Assembly: GCA_021205755.1 (NCBI GenBank)
Contig: JAJPWX010000099.1
Coordinates: forward strand, 1 to 64,000
Length of the DNA: 64,000 bases
Source: Lachnospiraceae bacterium
Lineage (GTDB): Bacteria; Bacillota; Clostridia; Lachnospirales; Lachnospiraceae
Direction: 5' to 3'
Shown: piece after piece, positions 21,883-33,900 of the stretch
Position numbering within the stretch: the first letter of the stretch is position 1
How the letters are laid out: each line of letters opens with the position of its first letter
Notes under the pieces: model-generated
The model's database searches: none
What the model was told of the DNA's origin: nothing
The model's input: the letters and a program-made list of their open reading frames with translations, nothing else
Program-made: the position numbers and the translations under genes

Positions 21883-24423
21883 ATGCTCGAGAAAGGATAC
21901 GATTTTTATAATTACAAGAGCAGAGATTATCAGCCAGCGCATTTATCAACTGGGGATGCTACGATTAACGAATGCCTGTTCACCCAATATGCCAGAAAAT
22001 ACGCGAATGTGGACAAGCACGATAAGAGCAAAGACTTCATTATCATGGAATTTGAGTATGACGTGCATGAAGATAACAGGGATCCGGATAATATTAAGCC
22101 TAATGTTTCAAAAGAGGATGTGCGTAGATACTTATACGAGAATGATGCGACTATTGCATGGCCTATATATAGCAAAGAGACGGGCGAACCGATTCCAGGC
22201 AGTGAGGAAGTCATTACATACCGGATGCTTGTGCGGAGTCCCGGTAAAGCAAAGACAGGTGAGTGCATTTTTGCGAATGTCCGTGATGGATTTCATAAAA
22301 AAATGTTGGACTATTTGACTATGGGCTTATGGGAAAAGATTCCTATAGAGGAAAACGCTAAGATTGTGGAATTGTCCGCTTATGCGCCGCTAATCATGGG
22401 GACAGCGATTGACTACATCAAAATTCCATTGAAGAACATTTTCGTTTTAAAGGATGAAACTGTCTCTGCCGAGAAAAAAGCTTGCGTTGTGCGTAAAGGC
22501 GAGAACGGCGGCTGTGCGGTTGACCGTGAGGATTCTGTTAAAATTGAAAACGTCATGTGGGACGGCATGGGCGTTATTGACGAGTCTATATTTCCAGAGG
22601 ACAAGGACGGATTTATATATTGTAGGAGTCATTTCTTTAAAAGCTGCCTGTTTCGAGGCAATATCCAACAGTATTTCATGGACTATTATGGAGAAGACTA
22701 TAGTAACACGAAGCTTAAGGATTATACCGGGCGAAACCTTAATGTTTCGGATATAAAAGTCATCGTAACCGAGAAGAGCCTCAAGTGGGAGAAATTTCTT
22801 CCTCTTATTGGGAAAGACAATCAGGACATGAAAACCGGGTGGAGATACTTTCGGGATATCATGCGTAAATACGATGAACAGTTTGCAATCGTTAAGACCG
22901 GACATAAGAGTAAATATGATGATTCCCAAAGGATGTCTTACCAGATGGTAAATTCTTTATTGACAACGGACGAGGAAGTGCTGCGTAGGATAGCACAACC
23001 AAGCATTACCCTGTTCAATCAAATGCAAGTAGACGATGATAAGTTCATTGACTTTTTGGAGAAAACCGAACCGGATCATTATAATTTCAAGGCAGTGATG
23101 GTTGCTCTTTATAGGTACAATAAAGATTTTCGTTTTACTGAACTTTATAAAACAAGCAAGAGTGCGATTATGAATGAACTGAAAGATAAGAGATTCAAAC
23201 AGGGCAAACTTCTACTGGAAGGCGATAATCTAACTATATGTAGCAATGTCATTGCGCTGCTCATGGCTGTTACAGGGCAGGATTTCAAATCTGAAAATTG
23301 TTTTGAGCCTATAGAGGACGGCGTTCAGTGTTATACCGAGCGATTTCAGGCGGGCGAGCGTTTAGCCGGATTCCGAAATCCGCACAACTCGCCTAATAAC
23401 ATAATCCATTTGCAAAATGTTTACCCGGAGGAATTGCGGCGTTATTTTCCAAAATTGGGCAAGCACGTAATTGTAATAAATGGCATTGGCACGGATGTAC
23501 AGGCCAGACTGAACGGTGCGGATTATGATACGGATTGCGTGTATACTACAAATCAGCCTGATGTAGTTGTGATTGCGAGACGGGCATACATGGAGTTTCC
23601 AACGATTGTAAATGCCATTCCGCCAACAAGTAACAGCCAGTACAAAAAAGATATGAGGTCTTACGCGCAGATGGATATTGGTATTGCTGGTGCGCAAATA
23701 TTGATTGGCAAAGCGAGTAATAGCGCTCAACTGGCTATGTCTTACTGGCATGATGGCGGAAGAACATTAAAAGAGTTGGAAGATGCATTTATCATTCTGT
23801 CCGTATTGGCACAGTTGGCAATTGATTCCGCGAAGCGCTGTTTTGACGTAGATATCCAAGGTGAGATTGACAGAATTAACAAAATGCCGTGTATGAAGCA
23901 AAAGCCCAAGTATCCTAAATTCTATGCGGATGTCCAGATAGATAAAAACCGTCATAAGAAGAAGAGAGACCGGAAGAAGATTGATAAAGATAAAGATGCT
24001 CGGAAATATGATTGTCCGATGGATATAATCTATAAGATATTTGATGACGAATTATTGGACAAGCGCGAGCATAAAGAATTGAATACAGAGACTATTTCGA
24101 CAGAGAGCATTTTTGACAGTACGGGTAGGATTAAAGGTAATAACCGCACTCAAGCGCAAAAGATTAAGAGCAAGATTTTGGAGTACCAGAAAAATTACAA
24201 AAAACTTGACGGAGATTCAGAGTCTTATAGCGATGATCGGAAACGCCTGTTTGATGATTGTATGAGCGATTTGCGAAAACTGTCTGTTAATCAAAATACG
24301 ATGAAGTCACTCATAAAGGATGCTCTGACAGATAAGAGAATCAAATCTATGCGGAAAGATTTGCTTGTAGTCTTATATGATAAGGATCCGGAGAGCTTTT
24401 TAAAATGTTTCAAAAAATCGTAA
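21883..24423 (+). CDS. candidate single-chain two-barrel RNA polymerase (YonO-like)
   Basis: At least 846 residues. The key evidence is DYDTD at residues 547-551 in ARLNGADYDTDCVYTT, matching the DxDxD metal-binding motif of two-barrel RNA polymerases (as in NADFDGD of beta-prime). It is preceded by GFRNPHNSPNNI (near 496-507), like the RxPTLHR block upstream of that motif, and by GDNLTICSNVIALLM. Single-chain relatives are YonO of phage SPbeta (about 900 residues) and QDE-1-like enzymes. It would transcribe element genes without host core polymerase. The frame is open upstream to 21799; an ATT at 21817 follows GGAGG by 9 bases, while the ATG at 21883 has no ribosome site, so the true start may be 22 codons earlier. 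It could instead be an inactive relative; a search is decisive. Confidence 0.6.
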   Translation: MLEKGYDFYNYKSRDYQPAHLSTGDATINECLFTQYARKYANVDKHDKSKDFIIMEFEYDVHEDNRDPDNIKPNVSKEDVRRYLYENDATIAWPIYSKETGEPIPGSEEVITYRMLVRSPGKAKTGECIFANVRDGFHKKMLDYLTMGLWEKIPIEENAKIVELSAYAPLIMGTAIDYIKIPLKNIFVLKDETVSAEKKACVVRKGENGGCAVDREDSVKIENVMWDGMGVIDESIFPEDKDGFIYCRSHFFKSCLFRGNIQQYFMDYYGEDYSNTKLKDYTGRNLNVSDIKVIVTEKSLKWEKFLPLIGKDNQDMKTGWRYFRDIMRKYDEQFAIVKTGHKSKYDDSQRMSYQMVNSLLTTDEEVLRRIAQPSITLFNQMQVDDDKFIDFLEKTEPDHYNFKAVMVALYRYNKDFRFTELYKTSKSAIMNELKDKRFKQGKLLLEGDNLTICSNVIALLMAVTGQDFKSENCFEPIEDGVQCYTERFQAGERLAGFRNPHNSPNNIIHLQNVYPEELRRYFPKLGKHVIVINGIGTDVQARLNGADYDTDCVYTTNQPDVVVIARRAYMEFPTIVNAIPPTSNSQYKKDMRSYAQMDIGIAGAQILIGKASNSAQLAMSYWHDGGRTLKELEDAFIILSVLAQLAIDSAKRCFDVDIQGEIDRINKMPCMKQKPKYPKFYADVQIDKNRHKKKRDRKKIDKDKDARKYDCPMDIIYKIFDDELLDKREHKELNTETISTESIFDSTGRIKGNNRTQAQKIKSKILEYQKNYKKLDGDSESYSDDRKRLFDDCMSDLRKLSVNQNTMKSLIKDALTDKRIKSMRKDLLVVLYDKDPESFLKCFKKS

Positions 24424-24679
24424 AATTTTGACAAAAAATTGAAAATCGAAACTCGTAAATCCTTTTACTCATTGAATTTGCGGAGTTGGGTCAATATTTG
24501 CCTAGGGATAAGAGAGGACTGAACGGATCGTAAGCTTAGTAGGTTTTCCTATGACTTTCTTATTTTGAAAGACATATTATAATAAATCCTTGTGGCGCTA
24601 TTTGCAATCCATACTATTTGTGAATAGCGCCCTAAAAATAGCAATAATTTGAGTAATATCAATAAAAGGAGGAATTATT
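24424..24679. promoter_or_regulatory. intergenic region with 9-bp hairpin
   Basis: No gene is present. A perfect stem, GGCGCTATT (24594-24602) with AATAGCGCC (24623-24631), surrounds a 20-base loop and precedes the ribosome site of the small helix-turn-helix gene. It is not followed by a T run, so a regulatory or processing role is as likely as termination of the polymerase-like transcript. Confidence 0.5.
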
Positions 24680-24862
24680 ATGGCAATGACACCAGATGAG
24701 TTACGGGATGCATATACTGCCCGGCTTAAGCGCGAAAAACAAAAATATATTGCAGAGGCTACCGGGATAAGCACAAGTACTTTATCAAAGTTTCGTAATA
24801 GAAAGTTTGACTTGTATCCGCATCTTGCTGAAAAACTGGAAGATTATCTTTTAAATTCTTAA
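24680..24862 (+). CDS. small helix-turn-helix protein
   Basis: A 60-residue single-domain protein. The pattern QKYIAEATGISTSTLSKFRNRKFDLYPHLAEKLEDYL is a minimal Cro-like helix-turn-helix. AAAGGAGGAATTATT gives a strong ribosome site. It stands alone between two gaps upstream of the tape-measure gene and may control it. Confidence 0.7.
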   Translation: MAMTPDELRDAYTARLKREKQKYIAEATGISTSTLSKFRNRKFDLYPHLAEKLEDYLLNS

Positions 24863-24909
24863 TGGGCTGATCTGCCCGACTATCCAATTTAATAGTAACT
24901 GATAACCAC

Positions 24910-24931
24910 GGAGACGATTGTCTCTTTTTTT
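24910..24931 (+). terminator. rho-independent terminator
   Basis: GGAGAC (24910-24915), loop GATT, GTCTC (24920-24924), then seven T residues. It lies just 27 bases before the tape-measure start codon, so that gene probably depends on limited read-through or on a polymerase that ignores this signal. Confidence 0.7.
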
Positions 24932-24957
24932 AATGCCATTACAAAGGAAGTGATGCA

Positions 24958-27900
24958 ATGGCCGAAGATTATACTGCGCTTATACAGGCTAAACTACAAA
25001 CGGATGAACTGGAAGCGCAATTAAAAGAAATACAAAACAGAAAAATAGAACTTGATATAGAAGTAAAGAGCAGCAAGAATGCTGCGCAACAATTAAACGA
25101 TTCTATCAATAAAGGTTTAAAGAGTGTAAAATTAGAATCCCTTGACCTGTCTAAACAATTGGCATCTGCCTTCAATATCACAGACAAATCTGTCATCAAG
25201 CAAATACAATCACAGCTTAATTCGATTATGACAAATCTCGCTAACACATGGGATGGCGCGAAATTGGATTTGAGTAGCGCCGACTGGTTGGATTCTGCAT
25301 TTAGTCAATTGGCTGATACGATTACCCAAAATGCGAATGTGATTCAATCTAAAATGGGTATCTATGATGAGTTCTTCAATTATTTCAAAAATAAAAAGAT
25401 CTATATTTCGGATGAATTGAAGAATGCCTTTAATGTGGATGAATATAAGGAGCTTTTACAGAATAACATTGGCTCGATTGTCCGCGACGCTACTAAGGGT
25501 ATTAGCATAGATTCCATTTGGGGAGAAATGACTGACTTATTCCCTGAGTACTTTTCCAAGGACGTTATAAACGAAGTCGATCAAATTACTCAGGCTTTTG
25601 CTTTATTGAAGAAAGCGCGGGAAGACGTTACAAAGTCAGTTTCCGCTTCTGATTTGAGCGCCGAGGATTTAGTGGGACTTTCGGAAGATTCTTATTCCAA
25701 AGTTTACGAAACGATTCAAAATATTGGAAACCTGCTCCAAACGAGCATTCAAACAGCAAGTGAGTCCGCGAAAACAACCTTCGATCTGAATGTCAATATT
25801 GATACTGCTAAGATTATTTCAGATATCCAAAATGCCTTTAAAACAGCTTCTTCCTCTTTGGGCGATGCCCTTGATATTCAGCTTAATATTAATGAAGATG
25901 AAATTGTAACGGCGGTTCGGAATGCGATTGACCGTGTGATAACCGGGGATGATCCTGTAGAAATCACCGTGCAAGTGAATAAACAGAGCTTACAAGATGA
26001 TCTGAATGCTGCTCTTACTGGCATGGATTTACCCATTAGCTTCAATATAGATGCCGCGCAGTTGGAATCTGAGATTCGGGCGGCACTTGCCTCTATCACT
26101 GATATCTCAATAGACCTTCACGTTGATACTGGCGATCTGGTAGATATTTCCAATACAGTTGATAATTACTTGGATGATTTCGAGCTTGATTTCGTAAATG
26201 CGGACGCTCTGGTACAAAATATTGATAATATTAATGTATCGGGCAAGCGCGGCAAGTCGATTTTCCAGTCTTTCGGAGATTCGCTAAACAGCGCTTTCTC
26301 TACCTATACAGTGGCAAATCTTCTGACAGACGCGATTCGGGAGTTAATCAATGTTGGCAAGGAAGCGATTGAAACCGTTGTTGAAATTGATACGTCAATG
26401 ACACAGCTAGAGATCGTCACGGGCGCAACAAGCTCTGAATTGGAGTCGTTTCTTGACACTTCCATCTCACTTGCAAAAGAGCTTGGACAGAGTGTTACAG
26501 ATGTAGTTGACTCTATCACGGATTTCAGCCGCTTGGGTTATGAATTGGAGGACGCATCAAACCTTGCATCCTATGCTTCAATTTTGAGCAATACGGCGGC
26601 AGTGACAACAGATGAGGCCACTACAGGATTGACCAGTATAATCGCTGGGTATTCTTTATCGGTTGAGCAGGCTGAACACGTCGCGGATTCATTAATTTCT
26701 GTCGGTAACGGGTATGCCGTGAGCGCTTCTGAGTTGATAGAGGCTTATGAAAAAGCGGGTGCGGCATTAAGCGCCAGTGGCACCAGTTTTGAGCAAAGTG
26801 CCGGGTTAATCGCGGCGGCTAATAGTGCTACACAAAATGCATCCCGTGTGGGGACTGCGTTAGCCACGGTGAGCGCACGTATCCGAAGCGCGACAACCGA
26901 AGGGCAGGAAGAACTTGAGACCTTAGGCGAAGATGTCTCAGATCTTAGTGAGGGGTTTTCTAAATATGCCGAGGAGCTACAAAGTCTTACTGGCTTTTCA
27001 ATTCTCGAGGAAGGCACAACCGACACATATAAAAGCATTTATGATATCTTTGAGGGTATTTCAAAAGTATGGGATGACTTGTCAGACACCTCACAATCGC
27101 GTGTGGCCGAGATACTTGGCGGAAATAGACAATATAGCGTCATTTCAAGCCTGCTAAATAACTTTAGTGATGCAGCCGGGGCTTATACGGACGCCATGAA
27201 TTCAGCCGGGACCGCAACAGCCGCGAATGAAACGTATATGCAAAGCTTGCAAGCCCGTATTGATGCACTTTCTGCTTCTTTACAGAGCCTTGCAAACGAC
27301 ACAATCCCGACAGAATTGTACGGACAACTGATTGACTGCGCTACAGCGGTGGTAGATTTTGCCAATGAAACACAAATTTTAAAGGCTGCGCTCATCGGCA
27401 TAGGGACATCCGGTACAATCGCGCTTTTCCAGAAAATCGCAAGTGGTGCGGGCGAAGCAGTTACAGAGTTTTCAAACTTGTCCAATGCAATCAGCCTTTT
27501 GAAGACTGGCGATGTTACTAACTCGTTTGAAGCACTTCTCCAGATGACAAGCGGCTTGTCACAATCGCAGACGAATTTGATTTTGTCCAGTACATCGTTA
27601 TCTGATGCACAGCGGGTCGCGATTTTGATGAATCAGGGGATGAGCCAGGCTGAGGCACAGGCGACATTATCTGCAATGGGACTTGCTACAGCCGAGGGAA
27701 CTGCGACTGCTACCACAACATCTTTTAGCAGCGCTTTAAAGGGACTGTGGGCAACACTCTTAGCAAACCCGCTTGTTTTAGTAGCGGCGGGAGTAACGGC
27801 AGTTGTGACCGCATATTCAGCTTATAGTAAATCAGTAAAACAGGCACGAGAAGATTCACAAGAGGCGGCTGAGGCATGGGGCGAGTCAAATGATTCACTT

Positions 27901-30900
27901 GCATCTTATAGGGAACGAATTGAAGAACTGCGTACATCCTTGGATAGCGACACATTATCAGAAGAGGACGCATATGAGGCGAAATCAGAACTGCTTTCCA
28001 TCCAACAATCTCTTTCAGAATCTTATGGTGATCAGGCCGATGGAATTAGCCTTGTTAATGGTGCGTTGCAGGAACAGCTTGACCTTATTGACGATTTATC
28101 TGTTGCGGATGCAAAGACTTATCTAAAAGACAACGCTGACCAGATCGAAAAAGCCACTAAAAAGATAGAGGGATTTGAGTACTCCCTTGGCACGTACTAT
28201 TCCGGTACAGAAAATGGGGATGCGATAGAGGGTATCATTTCCCAGTATTCGGATTATTTTGATAAAAGGTATACCTGGGACGGCGGTATTGAACTGTATT
28301 TTGATGCGAATGCGGAAGATGCAGAATCCGTGTTAAGCGATTTCAAACTGCAAATTCTTGATTTACAGGAATCTACAGGTGATGACTCATTTCTGAATGG
28401 CTTTTATAGCAATGCAAATTCAGCCATTGAAAGCGCTTCTAATGTATTGGATAAATGGCAGACAATCTACGATGAAGCACAGGAAGCGCAGATCATTGCC
28501 GATACCGGAAAATATGAATTTGGCGGTACTGAACAGACAGCGGCAAAATGGATGAAGGATTATGCAGCAGCGGTCGAAGCTTATAACGAAGCGTTAGCTA
28601 CAGGCGATTCCGAAGAGATTGAAGCTGCAAAAACCGCTTATGAGTCATTGGACGAAGCAATGGATTACCTTGTAGAGAATACAGGTATGAGTGATTATGC
28701 CGATGATGTAAGCGATATTAGCGCAGAGCTTGATACTGCCACGATTGCGGCGAACAATTTTGAAGATGCCTTACAGGGAATAGATATAGAAGATAATTCT
28801 GAATTAGCAATTAGCCAATTTGCGCAGGTGATAAAAGACCAGAATCTTACAGACATTGACTTTAAAATAAAGGTTGCTGAAAACGAAGGAGACGCTGACA
28901 GTATTTTCACAAAGATAGTCACTTATGCAGAAGAAGCAGGATTATCTGTCGATGAATTGACAACGATGTTAGTAGACCTAGGCATTGTAGCGGGCGAAGT
29001 AAGTACTGAAACTGCGGAAGCAACCGAAGCAGCATCTATAACTTTTGCGTCTCTTTTCACTGATGATGAGGGCGAAGCAACTGAATTTTCTGAATCTATT
29101 GATGACTTTCAGACGGATATTGAGTCCATTAGCGAGACGCTTGATTCTCTGCACAGCGGCGAAGATATAGATTTTGCAGATCTTGTACAGGAGTTCCCAG
29201 AGCTTGCGGGTCAGGCTGATAATTTGGAAGAGGCGTTGACAAATCTCAGCGCTGCAAAACTGGAAGAGTTTGCAGAAACATGGAAGACCGCGACCGCCGA
29301 TCTTGAGGGCGATGAGCTTGAAGCTGCGAGTCAATACTTTAATGAGCTGATTAAAAGCCTCGATTTTTCCGATTACGATTTTTCAGGCGTGTATGATTCG
29401 CTGTATACGCAGCTTATGAGCGGTCACATGGATAGTGGACACGCGAAAGCTTTGACAGACCAACTTTTCGAGGAATTTGGCGGTACATCGGAAGGGCTTG
29501 AAGCAATCCTGAAACTTACTCTCAATCCTGATTCGGCAAATTGGACTTATGAAGAATGGGTTGCCAATATCGAAGATCAGGAAGTCAGTATTCAGCTTTC
29601 AGCCAGTACAGAGAATGTTGAAAAGTTGTCTTCTGCTCTGGATGCGCTTGAAAGTGAAGCCGATCTTCTTGAAAGTGAGCAATCCCTTAAACAAGCAATG
29701 GGTGAAAGTCTCACAGCGGATGATTACAAGGCTCTCATCAAAAACAGTGAGGAGCAAATTGCTAACTTAGAGGAGCAAAATGCGGAACTGGGAACGCAGA
29801 AAAAGCTACTTAGAGAAGCCGGGGAAGACTATTCTGACGTAGAGAGTCAGATTGACGAAAACACAATTGCAATCAATTCGGCAAAAGAGTCACAAATCGA
29901 ATGGAACAAGGCTGCATTAACTCTGAGCTATGACAATGCCATTGCAAGCATAGATGCTGTTACAGATGCATTAAACGCACAGACAACCGGGGTCTCTGTA
30001 GACTATGATGCCTTTTCTTCTGACGAATTAAAGGATTATCAGTCTGCGCTCGAATATGTGAACGGTTCGTTGCAGTTAAACCGGGCGAAGGTTGAGGAAA
30101 TCACAGAGGCGAAAGTCGCGGAAGCAAAGGCCACGAATGAGGCTACAAAAGCGCAAAAACAGGCTGATTACGCAGCCAATGCGAAAGAAATACAAGATCT
30201 TACCAAAAGTCTTTCTGAGTGTGACGAAACGTCAGATGAATATGCGGATACACTCGCACAAATTCAGAAATTGCAGTCTGATAATAGTGCGATCTCTTCT
30301 GAAATAACACAGCTTGACCTTCTGAATGCTTCCCTGGACGAATCCATTAGCAAATACCAGAAGTGGCAGGATTCACTCAACGCTTCCGAATCTGGCGATA
30401 TGTTTGATGACATGAAGGATATGCTTCAAGCCATTAAAGATGTGAATGATGTGGAGTCTGAGGACTACGGCAAAGTCGGGACTCAAAAATATCAGGCGGC
30501 TGTGGATTTTGTTGTACCGGATACAATAGACAAGGCTGATCAGGATGCGGTTTACAATTATCTGCAAGAGATCGAAAAGTATATGACATTTGATGATAGC
30601 GGCGATTATGAGGGCTTGAACCTGAGTCAGTTTATCACAGATGCAGTCGACCAAGGCCTGATGTATCTGGACGAGACAGATAATTCCTATAAAATTGCCG
30701 GGGAACAGACCATGCAAGCTTTTGCTGATGGGATGGGATTATCCTTAGAGACTGTACAGGCGATTTTTGGCGAATTGGAGGAATATCTGCCAGAAGGCAG
30801 TGAGTTTGTCTGGAGTGATGGCACGGAATCATTAGAGGACATGGCAGTCTCAGCGGGCGAAGCAGCAACCGCTTTACAACAGCTTGAGGGCTATGATGAT

Positions 30901-33900
30901 TTTAGTATAACAATGGATGTTTCTGACATCGAAGATACTGAGACGAAAATCAGTACACTTGAAGCAACCATACAACAGATGGAGGACTTAAAGGCACAGC
31001 CTGAAATTGATGCTTCGCAGATTGAAAATGCCAATACAATCATCGAGTATTGTCAGGCGCAGATTGATGCTTTAAATAGTACTGATAGCAATGTTGATGT
31101 AACGGCAGATACAAGTGATGCTGATAGCGGAATGGCAGAAGTCAATGAGACGGAGATCGAGGATAAGACCACGACAATCACGGCGGATGACCAGGCTTCT
31201 TCGGTCATTCAGAGCATAATCAATTTACTCAGCCGTGTAAGAAGTAAATCTGTGACAATCACTACTAACCATGTTACTACTACGAGCGGTGGTGCGGAGT
31301 CCGTTACGGGGACAGCATATGCATCCGGTACGGCGAAAGCAAGCGGCGATTGGGGTACGAAGAAATCCGGTAGAACGCTTGTCGGAGAGCTTGGCCGGGA
31401 AATTGTAGTTAATCCTTATACAGGCCGATGGTATACGGTTGGTGATAATGGTGCGGAATTTGTAGATATTCCGAAAGGCTCCATTGTATTCGACCATTTA
31501 CAGTCAGAGTCATTGTTGTCAGATGGCTATGTTGCTTCTCGCGGGTTAGCCCTTGCTGGCGGGACTGCATTTGCCGGGTCGAGTACAGTTAGCGGCGGTG
31601 GCATCAAAGTAACAACTGTGACCAATCAAAGCGGTTCCACAAGTACAACGACTACTACAGCAACAACTACATCCTCTTCCGGTAGCAGTTCGTCCAGTAA
31701 ATCGAGCAGTTCAAGCTCTGATGAAGAAACCGCTCTCGAAAAATTCCAGGATTGGTTTTCATCCCTCTTCGATTGGATTGAGATCAAGCTGGAATATATG
31801 ACGAACAAAATTAACAAATATGTCTCCAAAGCTGAGAATGCGCTGGAAGCTGGTAAATATAGTGCGTCTACACGTAATTACAAAAAGGCAATAAAGTCTA
31901 CTTCAAAGCAGATCGACAATGAGTCCGAAGCTGCAAGTAAATATTCCACGGAGGCCGAAAAAGTCCTTGAAAAAGCCCAGAGTATGGGTGTAGTCACTGC
32001 TTCTGAGATATCCGAGATTAAATCTAAAGTGTCACAAGGCACGATGGTTATTGATGAATATTCGGAAGAGATACAGGACGTAATATCCTCTTATCAAGAA
32101 TGGAATAGTAAATCCGAAGAAGCTCAAGAAGCTATCGAGAATATTACGAGCGATCTTTTGTCTTATGTCGACGCTTTGAAAGAAGTAAGTGACGCGCAGC
32201 GAGACGCGAAAATTGATTCTATAGAGACAACGCTTGAAGCTGTAACTGCCAGCAATGCATACACTGTTTCCGAGAAAAATGATCAACTTAGTTATACTAA
32301 TACTTCACTAAAGAAAGAGCAAAAGGCTTATGCTACTGCGACTGCCAATCAGGAAAAGCTTACTACAGAAAGAGCTTCCACTGCAACTGATGCTGTAAAA
32401 AGCGCGTTAAAAACAGATGATGCGAAGAATAACGAAAAATATAATACCGCATTAAAGAATGCCAAAAAGGCCATTAACGCAGAAGAACAAGTTAGCGATT
32501 CAGATCTAAAAACAATCAAAGAATATTCTGCCTCTGTTTATGCAGAACTTTCAGCTTGGAATGCACAAGTAAAAAACTTAGAAACTGCGAGAAATGAAGA
32601 AGCTGTATTTTATGCAACTTCAACGTCAGAAATATATTCCAATATTGCTCAGAAGTACGAAAATAAGGATGAAAATTCAGAGAATAAAATCAGCCAGTAT
32701 GAAAGCCAGTCGAGTCTTGCCGATTCTGCTGAAAAAGCTAATAGCTATTTAGATAAGGCATTGGCTCAATACCAGAAGATTGTTAGCAATGATCAAGCCG
32801 AAATAGATACTTATAAAGCTAAAATGACAACTGCTCAAAATACTATCACATCTGGTGCAGCAGGAGCAAATTATAGCAGTGCATCCGCTGAGGTTCGCAA
32901 GAAAATAAAAGCACTGCTCAAAGAAATACGTTCGGCTGTAAAAGCGGAGAAAGAAATTGATTCAGACCTTTTAGCTGATGTATTGAAGTACCAGAAAGAA
33001 GGATATGTTGTTAGCGGATTCTGGGAAGCATGTGTAGACTGGAATAATGCGCTTTCTTATAAAGAATCGGCAGAAGCGAACAAAATAGTTGATGAAGCAA
33101 CTCTGGCCGAAATGGAAGAAGCATATGCTCTTGAGAAACTTCAAAATATTGAAGACGAATACGAGAATGATTTATCTGTTGCTCAAAGTAAGACTTCTGT
33201 AATAAAAGCCGAACAATCGAAGAAAACCGCTTCGGGTGCTTCTCTGGATTCTTCTGACTATGCAGATCTTGTGAACGCAAGTCAAAAAGAAGAAGCGATT
33301 ATGCAACAAGAGTATGATGCTATTATATCATATATGGAAGGACTCGATTCAAGCAGTGACGTTTATAAAACGGCGGCGGTTAAAGCTAACGAATTGGCTG
33401 CGAGCATAGCTGAATGCCAAGCAGAGCAAATCGAGTACAACAATGCATTGCTCAATCTCCCAATTGATACGCTGAATGAAGTACTTGACGTTTTATCTTC
33501 GGTTTCGAGCTATTATAAAGCCCTCTTGGGTTACCAGGAGTCAACTGGTAGACTTCTGACCGCTGGCGATTACTGGGAATCATGGAATGCGGCAACCGTG
33601 CAAGCTGGGGAAGCATTGGCTTTAGCCCAAACTTACAATAACTATTTGCAAGAAGCATGGGCAAAAGATGGGACATATGCCGGGCAGACCGCTGCATATT
33701 GGCAAGAAGCATACTATGACGCAATGGCAGATTATGAAAGCTTTTTGGATGAAGCGCAAGAGGCGACGAACAGTATGGTTCAAGTCCCATATAATACTGT
33801 TGATGATATTTTGGATGCAATCGAAGCATACGATGGCCTTGTAACTGCCATTAACAGTCTTAAAGAAACGAAAGGTTATGATCTTGGCCTTTCTGATTAT

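Noticed and set aside
24428..24460. promoter before the small helix-turn-helix gene
   Set aside because: TTGACA is present at this site, but no -10 hexamer lies at 16-18 bp from it.
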